NCBI GenBank assembly: GCA_045538895.1
Contig: JAZQEH010000013.1
Location: 3,492 to 67,491 of the forward strand
Direction: 5' to 3'
Source of the DNA: UMGS902 sp045538895
GTDB taxonomy: Bacteria; Bacillota; Clostridia; Oscillospirales; CAG-272
DNA: 64,000 nt
Shown: positions 9,186-18,549 of the stretch, in pieces
How the letters are laid out: every line of letters begins with the position of its first letter
How positions within the stretch are numbered: the first letter of the stretch is position 1
Made by a program: the position numbers and the translations under genes
The notes under the pieces: model-generated
What the model was told of the DNA's origin: nothing
What the model saw: the letters and a program-made list of their open reading frames with translations, nothing else
Databases searched by the model: none

Positions 9186-11189
9186 ATGAATAAAAACTTA
9201 AAGGTGATTATCGGATACGTTCTGGTAATTGCCGTAATTCTGTATGTTGGTGCGAACATGCTCGGTCTTGGACCCGAGGAGGACCCGATATACAGTGACA
9301 TCATCAGTTATTTTGAAAACGGCGAGGTTGAAACCTTTGAGATCTCCGCATCCAACGAGCTTAAAATAACGCTCAAGGAGAAAATCGAGGGTACGGACAA
9401 AAATAAAGAGGTATACTATCTGCTTCGTGATGCAGGCTACTTTATGGAGAGCATCAAGGAGTATATTGACGGAATGGAATACGATATCCCCGGTGCAAAG
9501 ACGTCGTGGTGGGTTGCGTTCGTTCCTTATATAATAATGATTGTCGTTTTTGCATTCCTCTGGTTCTTTATCATGCGCCAGATGAACGGTCAGGGCGGCA
9601 AGATTGGCAACTTTGGCAGAGCACGTGTTAAACTCGGCTCGGACGAGAAAAAACGTGTTTTGTTCAGCGACGTTGCAGGTGCAGACGAGGAAAAAGAAGA
9701 GCTTACCGAAATCGTTGAGTTCCTTAAAAATCCCAAGGAATTTGAGAAGCTTGGTGCAAAGATACCCCACGGTGTGCTTTTGATGGGCCCTCCCGGTACC
9801 GGTAAAACCTTGCTTGCAAAGGCAGTTGCGGGTGAAGCAAACGTGCCTTTCTACTCGATTTCCGGTTCCGACTTCGTTGAAATGTACGTCGGCGTAGGTG
9901 CATCCCGTGTGCGTGACCTGTTTGAAACCGCACGCCGTCATCCTGCGGCAATCGTATTCATTGATGAAATTGATGCGGTAGGACGTCAGCGTGGCACAGG
10001 TCTTGGCGGCGGCCATGACGAAAGAGAGCAGACTCTTAACCAGCTCCTCGTTGAGATGGACGGTTTTGGCAACGGTACAGGTATTATCGTGATCGCGGCA
10101 ACCAACCGTGCAGATATCCTTGACCCAGCACTTCTTCGTCCGGGCAGATTTGACCGTCAGATTACGGTTAACTATCCCGACCTTTACGGCAGAGAGGCTA
10201 TTCTCCATGTACATGCGAGAAACAAGCCGTTTGAAAGCGACGTTAATTTTGCAACTATTGCAAAAACAACCGTTGGCTTTACAGGTGCAGACCTTGCAAA
10301 CCTGCTTAACGAGGCAGCATTGCTTGCGGCTCGCCGTAAGAAGAGCCTTATCGGTATGAACGATATCGAGGATGCCATGATGAAGATTCTCATGGGACCG
10401 CAGAAACGCAGCAAGCGTATTCTTGATAAAGATAAGAAGATCACCGCTTATCACGAGGCGGGCCATGCAATTGCATCAAAAATTGTATGCCCCGAAGAAA
10501 GCGTTCATCAGATTTCTATTATTCCCGCAGGACGTGCGGCGGGCGTTACAGTTACACTCCCCAAGGAGGACTATACACATCTCACTAAAAACGAGATGGA
10601 GGCACGTATTGTTATGCTGCTCGGCGGACGTTGTGCAGAGGCACTTATTATGGGTGACGTTTCCACAGGTGCGTCAAACGATATCGAACGTGCTACGTCC
10701 ATTGCACGCAGCATGGTTACACGCTACGGCATGAGTGATATCCTTGGCCCCGTGGTTTACGGCAACGATCAGCAGAGCGTGTTCCTCGGCAGAGATTTTT
10801 CATCCTCGCAGAGCTACTCGGATAAGACTGCATCCGACATTGATGCTGAGATTCAGCGTATCGTAAAGGGTGCGTACGCAAAGGTTGAAAAAATTCTCAA
10901 TGAGAACATGGATAAGCTTCACTTTATCGCCGGATTCCTCTTCAAGAACGAGGTTATGGAAGAGGATCAGTTTGAAGCGGCAATGGAAGCGGAAAATCCT
11001 GATATGGAGGCCATTGAGGCACTCAGAAGCGAGCGTGCAAAGCGTTCGGAAATGGAGAATGCCGAGGCTAAGAAGCGTCGTGAGGCAGAGGAAGCGGAAC
11101 GCCGCAAGAAAGCTGAAGAGGAAGCAGCTATCAAGGTTGATAAGCTTGTCCCAGACAGCGACGATGAACCGCCCGTTCCCAAAGATTAA
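9186..11189 (+). CDS. ftsH: ATP-dependent zinc metalloprotease FtsH
   Basis: 667 residues. TM1 at about 5-25, an extracytoplasmic domain, and TM2 at about 110-130 ([20 protein letters not shown]). AAA module: Walker A GPPGTGKT (about 200), Walker [18 protein letters not shown], second region of homology [20 protein letters not shown]. Peptidase motif HEAGH near residue 423. It degrades misfolded membrane and regulatory proteins. The tail (about 610-667) is an unusually long charged, probably helical extension rich in E, K and R, ending in an acidic-proline stretch. It is last in the operon and followed by a duplicated terminator with element A. Confidence 0.97.
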   Translation: MNKNLKVIIGYVLVIAVILYVGANMLGLGPEEDPIYSDIISYFENGEVETFEISASNELKITLKEKIEGTDKNKEVYYLLRDAGYFMESIKEYIDGMEYDIPGAKTSWWVAFVPYIIMIVVFAFLWFFIMRQMNGQGGKIGNFGRARVKLGSDEKKRVLFSDVAGADEEKEELTEIVEFLKNPKEFEKLGAKIPHGVLLMGPPGTGKTLLAKAVAGEANVPFYSISGSDFVEMYVGVGASRVRDLFETARRHPAAIVFIDEIDAVGRQRGTGLGGGHDEREQTLNQLLVEMDGFGNGTGIIVIAATNRADILDPALLRPGRFDRQITVNYPDLYGREAILHVHARNKPFESDVNFATIAKTTVGFTGADLANLLNEAALLAARRKKSLIGMNDIEDAMMKILMGPQKRSKRILDKDKKITAYHEAGHAIASKIVCPEESVHQISIIPAGRAAGVTVTLPKEDYTHLTKNEMEARIVMLLGGRCAEALIMGDVSTGASNDIERATSIARSMVTRYGMSDILGPVVYGNDQQSVFLGRDFSSSQSYSDKTASDIDAEIQRIVKGAYAKVEKILNENMDKLHFIAGFLFKNEVMEEDQFEAAMEAENPDMEAIEALRSERAKRSEMENAEAKKRREAEEAERRKKAEEEAAIKVDKLVPDSDDEPPVPKD

Positions 11190-11199
11190 TATTTAAAAA

Positions 11200-11227
11200 T
11201 AGCATTGCGTTACAACGCAATGCTATT
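11200..11227 (+). repeat. Proximal copy of ftsH terminator hairpin (no T-tract)
   Basis: A 28-bp hairpin (stem GCATTGCGTT / AACGCAATGC, loop AC) 10 bp after the ftsH stop. It is identical to 11469-11496 and in the same orientation. It is followed by AAGAG rather than a T-run, so termination here should be weak. Confidence 0.85.
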
Positions 11228-11468
11228 AAGAGTGCTGACAAACACGTCAGACCGCAAGTAAGAATAAAAGCAAAGCTAATAAATAGAAATAATTTTCCAC
11301 TTTGCGTTAAAACAAAATGCGGCAAGGGCATAAAAAGCCCTTGCCGTTACTTGCTTTTTCGGATTTTTGTCTCTACCGTACACATGTACGCCGACGAAAC
11401 AAAAATCCAAAAATCTGCCTGTGTTTCTCAGCCTCTACTCAGCATGATGACTTTGTCATCATGCTGAG
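11228..11468 (+). mobile_element. Structured core element A (241 bp) between duplicated terminators
   Basis: Nearly the same sequence lies inverted at 27872-28111 (240 bp). Internal hairpins include CTGACAAACACGTCAG, AAGGGCATAAAAAGCCCTT, a long stem GGATTTTTGT/ACAAAAATCC enclosing CGTACACATGTACG, and ACTCAGCATGATGA/TCATCATGCTGAGT. It has no transposase. A roughly 60-codon reading frame starting at 11317 is shared with the other copy, but DNA and protein are equally conserved, so coding is unproven. Confidence 0.75.
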
Positions 11469-11503
11469 TAGCATTGCGTTACAACGCAATGCTATTTTTT
11501 TAA
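11469..11503 (+). terminator. Distal ftsH terminator with T-tract
   Basis: The same 28-bp hairpin as 11200-11227, here followed by TTTTTT. It is the functional terminator of the gdpP-ftsH operon if read-through of element A occurs. Confidence 0.8.
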
Positions 11504-11596
11504 TATGTGCTGAAAGATGAAAATGTAAGGATTACGTTTCCTGATTTAATTCTTAAATATCATTCTTCCCTACAATGATTTGTGCATAGCCGTAAC

Positions 11597-11774
11597 ATAA
11601 ATTAATATTTATATTATTAAGGCCCCCTTGCCTAAAGGGGGCTGTCGTGCTTGCCACGACTGGGGGATACGTTCCAAAAACATTGAAAACACTGCTTTTT
11701 ACGTATCCCTCCACCGCTAACGCGGTCCCCCTCCCTTTAGGCAAGGGAGGCAATGTAATCAATAATTTATCTAA
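11597..11774. repeat. TIR element E6 (GCCTAAAGGGG module)
   Basis: The left end contains ATAAATTAATATTTATATTA and the inverted right end contains AGATAAATTATTGATTACA. The inner inverted repeats CCCCCTTGCCTAAAGGGGG and CCCTCCCTTTAGGCAAGGG frame a central module. No gene is supported between 11504 and 11908. This is a member of the terminal-repeat family also seen at 212, 22729, 35672 and 60187. Confidence 0.65.
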
Positions 11775-11908
11775 TCAACAACCGGCACGGAGTTTGTATA
11801 TTCTTTCATCGAATTGCAAGTTTTTCAGAAAACACGTTCACATTTCTTGCAAAAATCAGCAATATTTTCAAAAAATAGCACGTTTTTTGAACTTTTTTTG
11901 TTTTTCTC

Positions 11909-11937
11909 TTGCATTTTTTGAATAGTTATGATAGAAT
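11909..11937 (+). promoter_or_regulatory. Promoter of the aconitase gene
   Basis: TTGCAT (-35), 17 bp, TAGAAT (-10) with extended TG. It lies about 40 bp before the aconitase start. Confidence 0.7.
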
Positions 11938-11976
11938 TTTACCATTCACCTTTATATCCCGCAGGAGGACACACAA

Positions 11977-13896
11977 ATGGGACTTACTTTAACCGAAAAA
12001 ATACTTAAATCGCACATCGTTGACGGTGAATTTGTAAAAGGTACCGAAATCGGTATCCGCATTGACCAGACACTCACCCAGGACGCTACCGGTACCATGG
12101 CATATCTCGAATTTGAGGCTATGGGCATTCCGAGAGTAAAAACAGAGCGTTCTGTTGCATATATTGACCATAACACACTCCAGAACGGCTTTGAAAACGC
12201 AGACGACCACCGCTTTATCGGCTCTGTTGCGAAAAAACACGGCATTTACTTCAGCCGTCCAGGCAACGGTATCTGCCATCAGGTGCACCTTGAACGCTTC
12301 GGTGCCCCCGGCAAGACCCTTATCGGCTCGGACAGTCACACCCCCACGGGCGGCGGTCTCGGTATGATCGCAATTGGTGCAGGCGGTCTTGACGTTGCAG
12401 TTGCGATGGGCGGCGGTGCTTATTACATTACATATCCCAAGATTGTTAAAATCGAACTTGTTGGGAAGCTTCGCCCTTGGGTTGCCGCTAAAGACGTTAT
12501 TTTAGAGGTTCTCCGCCGTCTGTCAGTTAAGGGCGGTGTCGGCAAGGTTATGGAATACGTAGGCGAAGGTGTTAAGACCCTCTCCGTACCGGAACGTGCA
12601 ACCATCACAAACATGGGTGCAGAGCTTGGTGCAACCACATCAATTTTCCCATCCGATGAAATTACTCTTGAATTTCTAAAGGCCCAGGGACGTGAGGACG
12701 TTTACACACCTCTTTCGGCTGATGCAGATGCAGTTTACGATGAAGAAATCGTAATCGACCTTTCCGCACTCACTCCCATGGCGGCATGCCCTCACTCACC
12801 CGACAACGTAAAGAGCGTAGAAGAACTCGGCAAGATGAAAATAGATCAGGTTTGTATCGGCTCCTGCACAAACTCCTCGCTCGCCGACATGATGAAGGTT
12901 GCCTACATTCTCAAAGGAAAAACCGTTCATCCCGATGTTTCACTCTCTATTGCACCCGGCTCAAAGCAGGTACTTAACATGCTTGCCGAAAACGGTGCGC
13001 TTGCCGACATGATCGCAGCAGGTGCAAGAGTGCTTGAAAGTGCTTGCGGCCCCTGCATCGGCATGGGACAGTCGCCGAATTCCGGCGGTATCTCACTCCG
13101 CACATTCAACCGTAACTTCCTCGGCAGAAGCGGCACAAAAGATGCACAGGTTTACCTCGTTTCCCCCGAGGTTGCGGCTCTTTCCGCAATTAACGGCTAC
13201 CTCTCAAATCCCGAAACTCTCGGTGACATGCCAAAAATTGAAATGCCCGAGAAGTTCCTTATAAATGACAATATGATCGAACTTCCTGCCCCCGAAAGCG
13301 AGGCAGACAAGGTAGAAATCCTCCGTGGTCCGAACATCAAGCCCTTCCCCGAAACCTATCCGCTTGAAAACGATATTTCCTGCAAGGTTTCGCTCAAGGT
13401 CGAGGACAACATCACCACCGACCATATCATGCCGGCGGGTGCAAAAATTCTTCCGCTCCGCTCCAACATCCCCGAAATTTCAAAGCACTGCTTTGCGGTT
13501 TGTGATGAAAACTTCCCGTCCCGTGCAAAGACTTTGGGCAAGAGTGTTATCGTTGGAGGTGCAAACTACGGTCAGGGCTCTTCACGTGAGCATGCTGCTC
13601 TCGCTCCCCTTTACCTTGGTGTCAAGGCGGTTATCACCAAGAGCTTTGCACGTATTCATGCGGCAAATCTTATCAACGCAGGTATTATGCCGCTCACCTT
13701 TGTAAATCCCGATGATTATGACAAAGTCAGCGAGGGCGACGATATCCGCCTCGAAAACGTATTTGATGCAGTTAAAAACGGCAGAATGACCATGACAGTA
13801 AACGGTGAGAGCATCGAACTCGAATGTGCATACACCGACCGTCAGATCGACATTCTCAAAGCCGGCGGACTTCTGCCTTATACAAAACAGAATTAA
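11977..13896 (+). CDS. acn: Aconitate hydratase
   Basis: 639 residues, the short aconitase type found in anaerobes. The N-terminal part has SDSHTPTGGGLGMIAIGAGG. The three [4Fe-4S] ligands are Cys297 in IGSCTNSS and Cys357/Cys360 in SACGPCIGMGQ. The C-terminal swivel domain has DHIMPAGAKILPLRSN and GANYGQGSSREHAAL. It interconverts citrate and isocitrate in the cytoplasm. AGGAGG precedes the ATG. Its own promoter lies upstream, and an isocitrate dehydrogenase-like gene and citrate synthase follow, together giving the oxidative branch to 2-oxoglutarate. Confidence 0.96.
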   Translation: MGLTLTEKILKSHIVDGEFVKGTEIGIRIDQTLTQDATGTMAYLEFEAMGIPRVKTERSVAYIDHNTLQNGFENADDHRFIGSVAKKHGIYFSRPGNGICHQVHLERFGAPGKTLIGSDSHTPTGGGLGMIAIGAGGLDVAVAMGGGAYYITYPKIVKIELVGKLRPWVAAKDVILEVLRRLSVKGGVGKVMEYVGEGVKTLSVPERATITNMGAELGATTSIFPSDEITLEFLKAQGREDVYTPLSADADAVYDEEIVIDLSALTPMAACPHSPDNVKSVEELGKMKIDQVCIGSCTNSSLADMMKVAYILKGKTVHPDVSLSIAPGSKQVLNMLAENGALADMIAAGARVLESACGPCIGMGQSPNSGGISLRTFNRNFLGRSGTKDAQVYLVSPEVAALSAINGYLSNPETLGDMPKIEMPEKFLINDNMIELPAPESEADKVEILRGPNIKPFPETYPLENDISCKVSLKVEDNITTDHIMPAGAKILPLRSNIPEISKHCFAVCDENFPSRAKTLGKSVIVGGANYGQGSSREHAALAPLYLGVKAVITKSFARIHAANLINAGIMPLTFVNPDDYDKVSEGDDIRLENVFDAVKNGRMTMTVNGESIELECAYTDRQIDILKAGGLLPYTKQN

Positions 13897-13910
13897 GGGA
13901 ACGGAAGAAT

Positions 13911-14042
13911 GCAGGAACCTTTTAAGGAAAGGTTCCTGCACCTCCAAACCTTTTTGAAAAAAGATATATGTGTAGCCATGGCTACTTATAAAATATTTTA
14001 CAGTTTTTCTTTGGTTCTTTCTTCTTAAGAAAGAACACTCCT
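13911..14042 (+). repeat. Family-1 hairpin repeat, copy 2
   Basis: It shares the order GGAACCTTTTAAGGAAAGGTTCC, CACCTCCAAACCTTTTT, GTAGCCATGGCTAC, TTTTACAGTTTTTCTTTGG and TCTTTCTTCTTAAGAAAGA with 236-370. It lies between acn and the isocitrate dehydrogenase gene and may end or attenuate acn transcription. Confidence 0.75.
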
Positions 14043-14065
14043 ATTCTAATTTAAAGGAACTTACT

Positions 14066-15223
14066 ATGGATAATTATATAAAAAATGCTACCGAGCAGTT
14101 TGAAGTACTGCTCCGTGAACAGATTGCAAGAACAGAAAAAATGGCAGAGCTTTCAAAGCCTGTTGACTACGCTTCTCTTGACACGCTCATTATCGGTGTG
14201 TGCGACGGTGACGGCATCGGTCCCATCATCTGCAGAGAGGCTGTACGTGTGCTCGAATATCTCCTCAAAGACAAAATAGCAAGCGGCAAGGTTGAAATCC
14301 GCCGCATTGAGGGACTTACTCTTGAAAACCGCATTGCAAAAGAAAAGAGCATCCCCGATGACGTGCTTGCGGCAATCAAGGAATGTCACGTACTGCTCAA
14401 AGGCCCTACCACAACTCCCAAGGGCGGCACCGGTGCAAAGGAGCTTGAAAGTGCCAACGTTGCACTCCGCCGTGAGCTTGACCTTTTTGCAAACGTCCGC
14501 CCCGTATGCGTGCCCGAACTTGGCATTGACTGGACGTTCTACCGTGAAAACACCGAGGGTGAATACGTACTCGGCAGCCGTGGCGTTGAAATTCCCGACG
14601 TGCTATGTTGCGACTTCAAGGTTACAACCGACCTTGGCACAGAAAGAATCGCACGTGCCGCATACGAGTTTGCAAGAAACAACGGCAAAAAGAATGTATC
14701 AATCGTAACAAAAGCTAATATAATGAAGAAAACCGACGGCAAATTTGCACGTATCTGCCGTCAGCTTGCAGAAAAAGAATACCCCGAGCTTTGCCTTGAG
14801 GACTGGTATATCGACATTATGGCGGCAAACCTCGTCAACCCTGCCATACGCTCAAAATTTGAGGTTTTCGTACTCCCCAACCTCTACGGTGATATCATCA
14901 CCGACGAAGCCGCACAGATTCAAGGCGGTGTAGGCACCGCAGGCAGTGCAAACGTCGGCGGCAGATACGCAATGTTCGAGGCAATTCACGGCTCGGCACC
15001 CCGTATGATAGAAGAGGGCATCGGCGAATATGCAAACCCCTCCAGCATTTTCAAAGCGGTTGAAATGCTGCTCCGCCACGTTGGTTATGCGGCAGAAGCC
15101 GAAAAACTTGCTGATGCAATGAAAATCTGCACCGCAGACGATGCCAAAGTCAAGGTAACGGGCGACCGTGACGGTGCAACCTGTGCCGAATTTTCGGATT
15201 ACCTTTTCGCTACAATTCAGTAA
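14066..15223 (+). CDS. Isocitrate/isopropylmalate-family dehydrogenase (probable isocitrate dehydrogenase)
   Basis: 385 residues. A 45-residue N-terminal extension precedes the fold that starts LIIGVCDGDGIGPIICREAV. Substrate and metal motifs are present: ENTEGEYVLGSRGVEI, VTKANIMKKTDG, NLYGDIITDEAAQIQGGVGT, and FEAIHGSAPRMIEEGIGEYANP (written in part). Oxidative decarboxylation of isocitrate to 2-oxoglutarate is the likely reaction, inferred from its place between aconitase and citrate synthase; isopropylmalate or homoisocitrate activity cannot be ruled out from sequence. AAAGGAA precedes the ATG. Only 13 bp separate it from gltA. Confidence 0.85.
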   Translation: MDNYIKNATEQFEVLLREQIARTEKMAELSKPVDYASLDTLIIGVCDGDGIGPIICREAVRVLEYLLKDKIASGKVEIRRIEGLTLENRIAKEKSIPDDVLAAIKECHVLLKGPTTTPKGGTGAKELESANVALRRELDLFANVRPVCVPELGIDWTFYRENTEGEYVLGSRGVEIPDVLCCDFKVTTDLGTERIARAAYEFARNNGKKNVSIVTKANIMKKTDGKFARICRQLAEKEYPELCLEDWYIDIMAANLVNPAIRSKFEVFVLPNLYGDIITDEAAQIQGGVGTAGSANVGGRYAMFEAIHGSAPRMIEEGIGEYANPSSIFKAVEMLLRHVGYAAEAEKLADAMKICTADDAKVKVTGDRDGATCAEFSDYLFATIQ

Positions 15224-15236
15224 AGGAGCGTTTTTA

Positions 15237-16586
15237 TTGTCCACATTTTCCTATATTAACGACCTCGCAAGCAAATGCGTGGAAAACAACAACATTGAAG
15301 CCGACCAATATACAAAATACGATGTAAAACGAGGACTCCGTGACCAATCGGGAAAGGGCGTGCTTACAGGCCTTACCGAGGTATCGTCAATACACGGTAC
15401 CAAAGAAGAAATGGGCTCAAAGGAGTACTGCGACGGTGAACTCCGTTACCGTGGTGTCGATATCCGCGACCTTACAGACGGAATTTCGGCAGAGCATCGT
15501 TTCGGCTTTGAGGAAACCATTTACCTTTTGCTTATCGGCAAGCTTCCGACAGAATCCGAACTTAAAGAGTTCACTTCCCTGCTTGCGGCTTACCGTACGC
15601 TGCCCGAAAACTTTGTGCGTGACATCATCATGCATGCCCCCTCGGATGACCTTATGAATCTGCTCACTCGAAGTGTGCTTTCGCTCTATTCCTACGACAA
15701 AAACGCAAATGACACGTCAATCCCAAACGTAATGGCACAGTGTCTGCAGCTCATCTCGGTTCTTCCAATGATAACCATTTATTCCTATCACTCATACAAC
15801 CACTTTATAAAGGGGCACTCGCTTTTCATCAACAATCCCTCGTCACGCCGCTCCATGGCTGAAAACATTCTGCTCATGCTCCGCCGTGACAAAAAGTATA
15901 CCGAGCTTGAAGCACGTATACTCGATATTGCACTCATGCTTCATGCCGAGCATGGCGGCGGTAACAACTCAACCTTTACAAATCACGTTGTAACCTCGTC
16001 AGGCACCGACACGTATTCTGCAATGGCGGCTTCGCTTTGCTCGCTCAAAGGCCCTCGCCATGGCGGCGCAAACATCAAAGTAACACAGATGTTTGCTGAC
16101 ATAAAGGAACACATTGAGGATTGGACAAATGAAGAAGAGATTACCGCTTACCTTAACAAAATCCTCGACAAGCAGGCATTTGACCGCAAAGGACTCATCT
16201 ACGGCATCGGCCATGCGGTTTACACCATGTCCGACCCACGTGCCATCATTTTAAAGAAGCAGGTTGAACAGCTTTCGCACGAAAAAGGCAGACATGACGA
16301 GTTTGAGCTTTATGCAAAAATTGAAAAAATTGCACCCAAGCTGCTCTATGAACGTCAGCAGGGACGCAAGCCCATCTGCGCAAACGTAGATTTTTACAGC
16401 GGTTTTCTTTATTCAATGCTCGGCATACCCGAGGAGCTTATCACACCTCTTTTTGCGATTGCACGAATCGCAGGCTGGAGTGCTCACCGAATGGAAGAGC
16501 TCATCAACAACGGCAAAATCATCCGTCCTGCATATATGGGTGTCCAGCCCGACTGCGAATACATTCCGCTTGCACACAGAAAATAA
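15237..16586 (+). CDS. gltA: Citrate synthase
   Basis: 449 residues from a TTG at 15237, chosen because AAAGGAG lies 8 bp upstream and the frame further upstream would run back into the previous gene. Motifs: GLTEVSSIHG, HAEHGGGNNSTFTNHVV (first catalytic His), LKGPRHGGANIKV, GIGHAVYTMSDPRA (second catalytic His), and ARIAGWSAHRMEELI. It condenses acetyl-CoA and oxaloacetate. It is co-transcribed with the dehydrogenase and completes the route to glutamate precursors in an anaerobe with a partial TCA cycle. Confidence 0.95.
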   Translation: MSTFSYINDLASKCVENNNIEADQYTKYDVKRGLRDQSGKGVLTGLTEVSSIHGTKEEMGSKEYCDGELRYRGVDIRDLTDGISAEHRFGFEETIYLLLIGKLPTESELKEFTSLLAAYRTLPENFVRDIIMHAPSDDLMNLLTRSVLSLYSYDKNANDTSIPNVMAQCLQLISVLPMITIYSYHSYNHFIKGHSLFINNPSSRRSMAENILLMLRRDKKYTELEARILDIALMLHAEHGGGNNSTFTNHVVTSSGTDTYSAMAASLCSLKGPRHGGANIKVTQMFADIKEHIEDWTNEEEITAYLNKILDKQAFDRKGLIYGIGHAVYTMSDPRAIILKKQVEQLSHEKGRHDEFELYAKIEKIAPKLLYERQQGRKPICANVDFYSGFLYSMLGIPEELITPLFAIARIAGWSAHRMEELINNGKIIRPAYMGVQPDCEYIPLAHRK

Positions 16587-16622
16587 CAAAAAATATGAAG
16601 CCACCGGGCTTCATATTTTTTG
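16586..16622 (+). terminator. Terminator after gltA
   Basis: Stem AAATATGAAGCC / GGCTTCATATTT with a short loop, followed by TTTTG. It lies directly after the citrate synthase stop. Confidence 0.85.
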
Positions 16623-16651
16623 TTGACATCAATTAATAAAAATGATATTAT
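16623..16651 (+). promoter_or_regulatory. Promoter of the ycaO gene
   Basis: Consensus TTGACA (-35), 17 bp, TATTAT (-10) with extended TG. It overlaps the end of the gltA terminator, so the ycaO gene is its own unit. Confidence 0.8.
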
Positions 16652-16680
16652 AGAATAAATATTATTCAAGGAGAATAAGC

Positions 16681-18501
16681 ATGCCTCATATTGATGAAAA
16701 ATTCAAGGACAACTCCCCTGAACAAACCGTTGAAAATATCAAGAGCATTCTTTCCTCAATAGGGATAGAACTAAGCGAAACGTGGACGGATTCAGGAATA
16801 GAGCATTGCTACAGCTTGCGAGTTAGTGCCGACAATAACTTTCCGGGCACTTATGGCAAGGGCGTTACACCTGCACTTGCAAGAGCAAGCGCATACGGCG
16901 AATTTATTGAAAGATTGCAGACAGGTTTATTCTTATATAAATATCAATCTCTTGAGTCAATTTCCGGTTTGTCAATACACGAATATGCTCCTGACAAAAA
17001 ATACATGACAAAAGAAGAGCTTGTTCAAAACGGCGAGTGGATGGATCATGTCATCAACACATACAAGGGCAGACTCACACGTGAAGAGTTAGCTGAACAA
17101 TGTGCAATATATGCAGGAAGCGAAAAGGTTTTAACCGTTCCGTTTTATAGCTTGTTTGAAGATAAATACGTGTATCTTCCCGCAGATTTTGTCGAGCACA
17201 TTTACTGTTCAAACGGCTGCTGTACCGGCAATAGCAGAGATGAAGCTTGGATACATGCAATGTCAGAGCTGTTGGAACGTCATGCCAACATTCAAATGAT
17301 AACAAGCGGAGATGCCGCTCCGGCTATTCCAGACGAAGTTATACAAAAATTCGACAGCGTTTATCATGTTATCACCCGCCTCCGTGAACTTAACTACGAC
17401 GTTACGGTTCTTGACTTTTCCGGTGAAGTCGATTTTCCTATCGTAGCCACACGCATAATCAATAAAAAGGACGGTAGCTACAGAGTAAACGTTGGTGCTG
17501 ACCCAATACTCGAAATTGCAATAAAAAGAACTCTTACCGAAATATTCCAGAGCCGCAACATTGAAAGTTTTGCCCAAACTTTAAACTATGGAATGCTGAA
17601 AAAAGCAACAGATGTTAATAAAAAACATAACGTTTTAAACCAGCTTGAAACAAGCAAGGGCAAATTTACCGTTGATTTCTTCAGCGAAGAACTAAAAGCA
17701 CCACGCAAATATAAACCATTTACCGACCATAGCAAAAAAACCAATAAAGAACTGTTGCCCATAGTTTTAAAAATATTTAAAGACATGGGCCGACCTATAT
17801 ACATCCGCAACTATTCATTCCTCGGCTTCCAGAGTTATATGTTTGTTGTCCCCGGATTTTCGGAATCTCGCGGCTTAAGACTTAACGAATTCCTTCAGGA
17901 ATACTATTTTGCCGATCATGCAAGCAAAGTATTAAGATACGTAGAAAAAGCAGGCGGTGAGGATTTTGAAGAAGCATTATTGTTCAGACAGATTATTAAC
18001 GGTGCTTATTCAAGACAGAACAACTTCGTTTATTTGTCCGGAATTCCGTTTAACGGAGGGGAAGATTCTTTCTATCTTACATATATACACTACGCATATA
18101 TTTCTTACAAATTGAACAAAAAAGAAGAATTGCTCCACTTCCTGTCCAAAGCGGCAAAAAAATGCCAGAATCAAAATGCCGATTATGTAAAATGTCTTTC
18201 TTCATATTTTGAATTCAAAAACCAAGGTATGTCAGATGAACAAATCCTGTGCATATTGAAAAAAACGTCCCCAAACGAAGCGTATGACCGACTTGTAGCC
18301 GCCATAGAGAATGATTCATTTTTCGACGGTCTGCTCATGCGTTGCAACTTAAAGCACGATGAGGAATGTGAACGGTGCATGTACAAAGACAAATGCCGTC
18401 TTTCCTCCGCTGAAGCTATTATTCAAAAAGCAGGCAAAGTTTACAGCAAATTTACAAACGGTCAGGCAAGAGAAGTTTTCAAACTCGATTTTAAAATTTA
18501 A
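16681..18501 (+). CDS. Stand-alone YcaO-domain protein with C-terminal Cys cluster
   Basis: 606 residues. YcaO ATP-binding motifs are visible: SAYGEFIER (Glu74, Glu77, Arg78), SELLERHA (Glu196, Glu199, Arg200) and TEIFQ (Glu287, Gln290). YcaO enzymes phosphorylate backbone amides, making azolines, amidines or thioamides, or assist RimO-type methylthiolation. The layout resembles E. coli YcaO: a helical, TPR-like C-terminal part (about 450-545), then a cluster Cys555-x7-Cys563-x2-Cys566-x5-Cys572 that could bind zinc or an Fe-S centre. AAGGAG precedes the ATG. No precursor peptide, E1-like partner, TfuA or protease lies nearby, so a RiPP role is not supported by context. Its substrate is unknown. 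Confidence 0.85.
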   Translation: MPHIDEKFKDNSPEQTVENIKSILSSIGIELSETWTDSGIEHCYSLRVSADNNFPGTYGKGVTPALARASAYGEFIERLQTGLFLYKYQSLESISGLSIHEYAPDKKYMTKEELVQNGEWMDHVINTYKGRLTREELAEQCAIYAGSEKVLTVPFYSLFEDKYVYLPADFVEHIYCSNGCCTGNSRDEAWIHAMSELLERHANIQMITSGDAAPAIPDEVIQKFDSVYHVITRLRELNYDVTVLDFSGEVDFPIVATRIINKKDGSYRVNVGADPILEIAIKRTLTEIFQSRNIESFAQTLNYGMLKKATDVNKKHNVLNQLETSKGKFTVDFFSEELKAPRKYKPFTDHSKKTNKELLPIVLKIFKDMGRPIYIRNYSFLGFQSYMFVVPGFSESRGLRLNEFLQEYYFADHASKVLRYVEKAGGEDFEEALLFRQIINGAYSRQNNFVYLSGIPFNGGEDSFYLTYIHYAYISYKLNKKEELLHFLSKAAKKCQNQNADYVKCLSSYFEFKNQGMSDEQILCILKKTSPNEAYDRLVAAIENDSFFDGLLMRCNLKHDEECERCMYKDKCRLSSAEAIIQKAGKVYSKFTNGQAREVFKLDFKI

Positions 18502-18509
18502 TAAGTAGC

Positions 18510-18545
18510 AAAGAGCCGCCCGATTTTCGGGCGGCTCTTTTTTCT
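18510..18545 (+). terminator. Terminator after ycaO gene
   Basis: Stem AAAGAGCCGCCCG / CGGGCGGCTCTTT followed by TTTTC. A degenerate second copy of this hairpin lies at 18679-18706 beyond the three-hairpin element. Confidence 0.85.
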
Positions 18546-18549
18546 TATT

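Noticed and set aside
9198..10466. A 422-codon minus-strand frame inside ftsH
   Set aside because: It lies wholly within the ftsH AAA region and its translation is Cys/His-rich nonsense typical of antisense reading.
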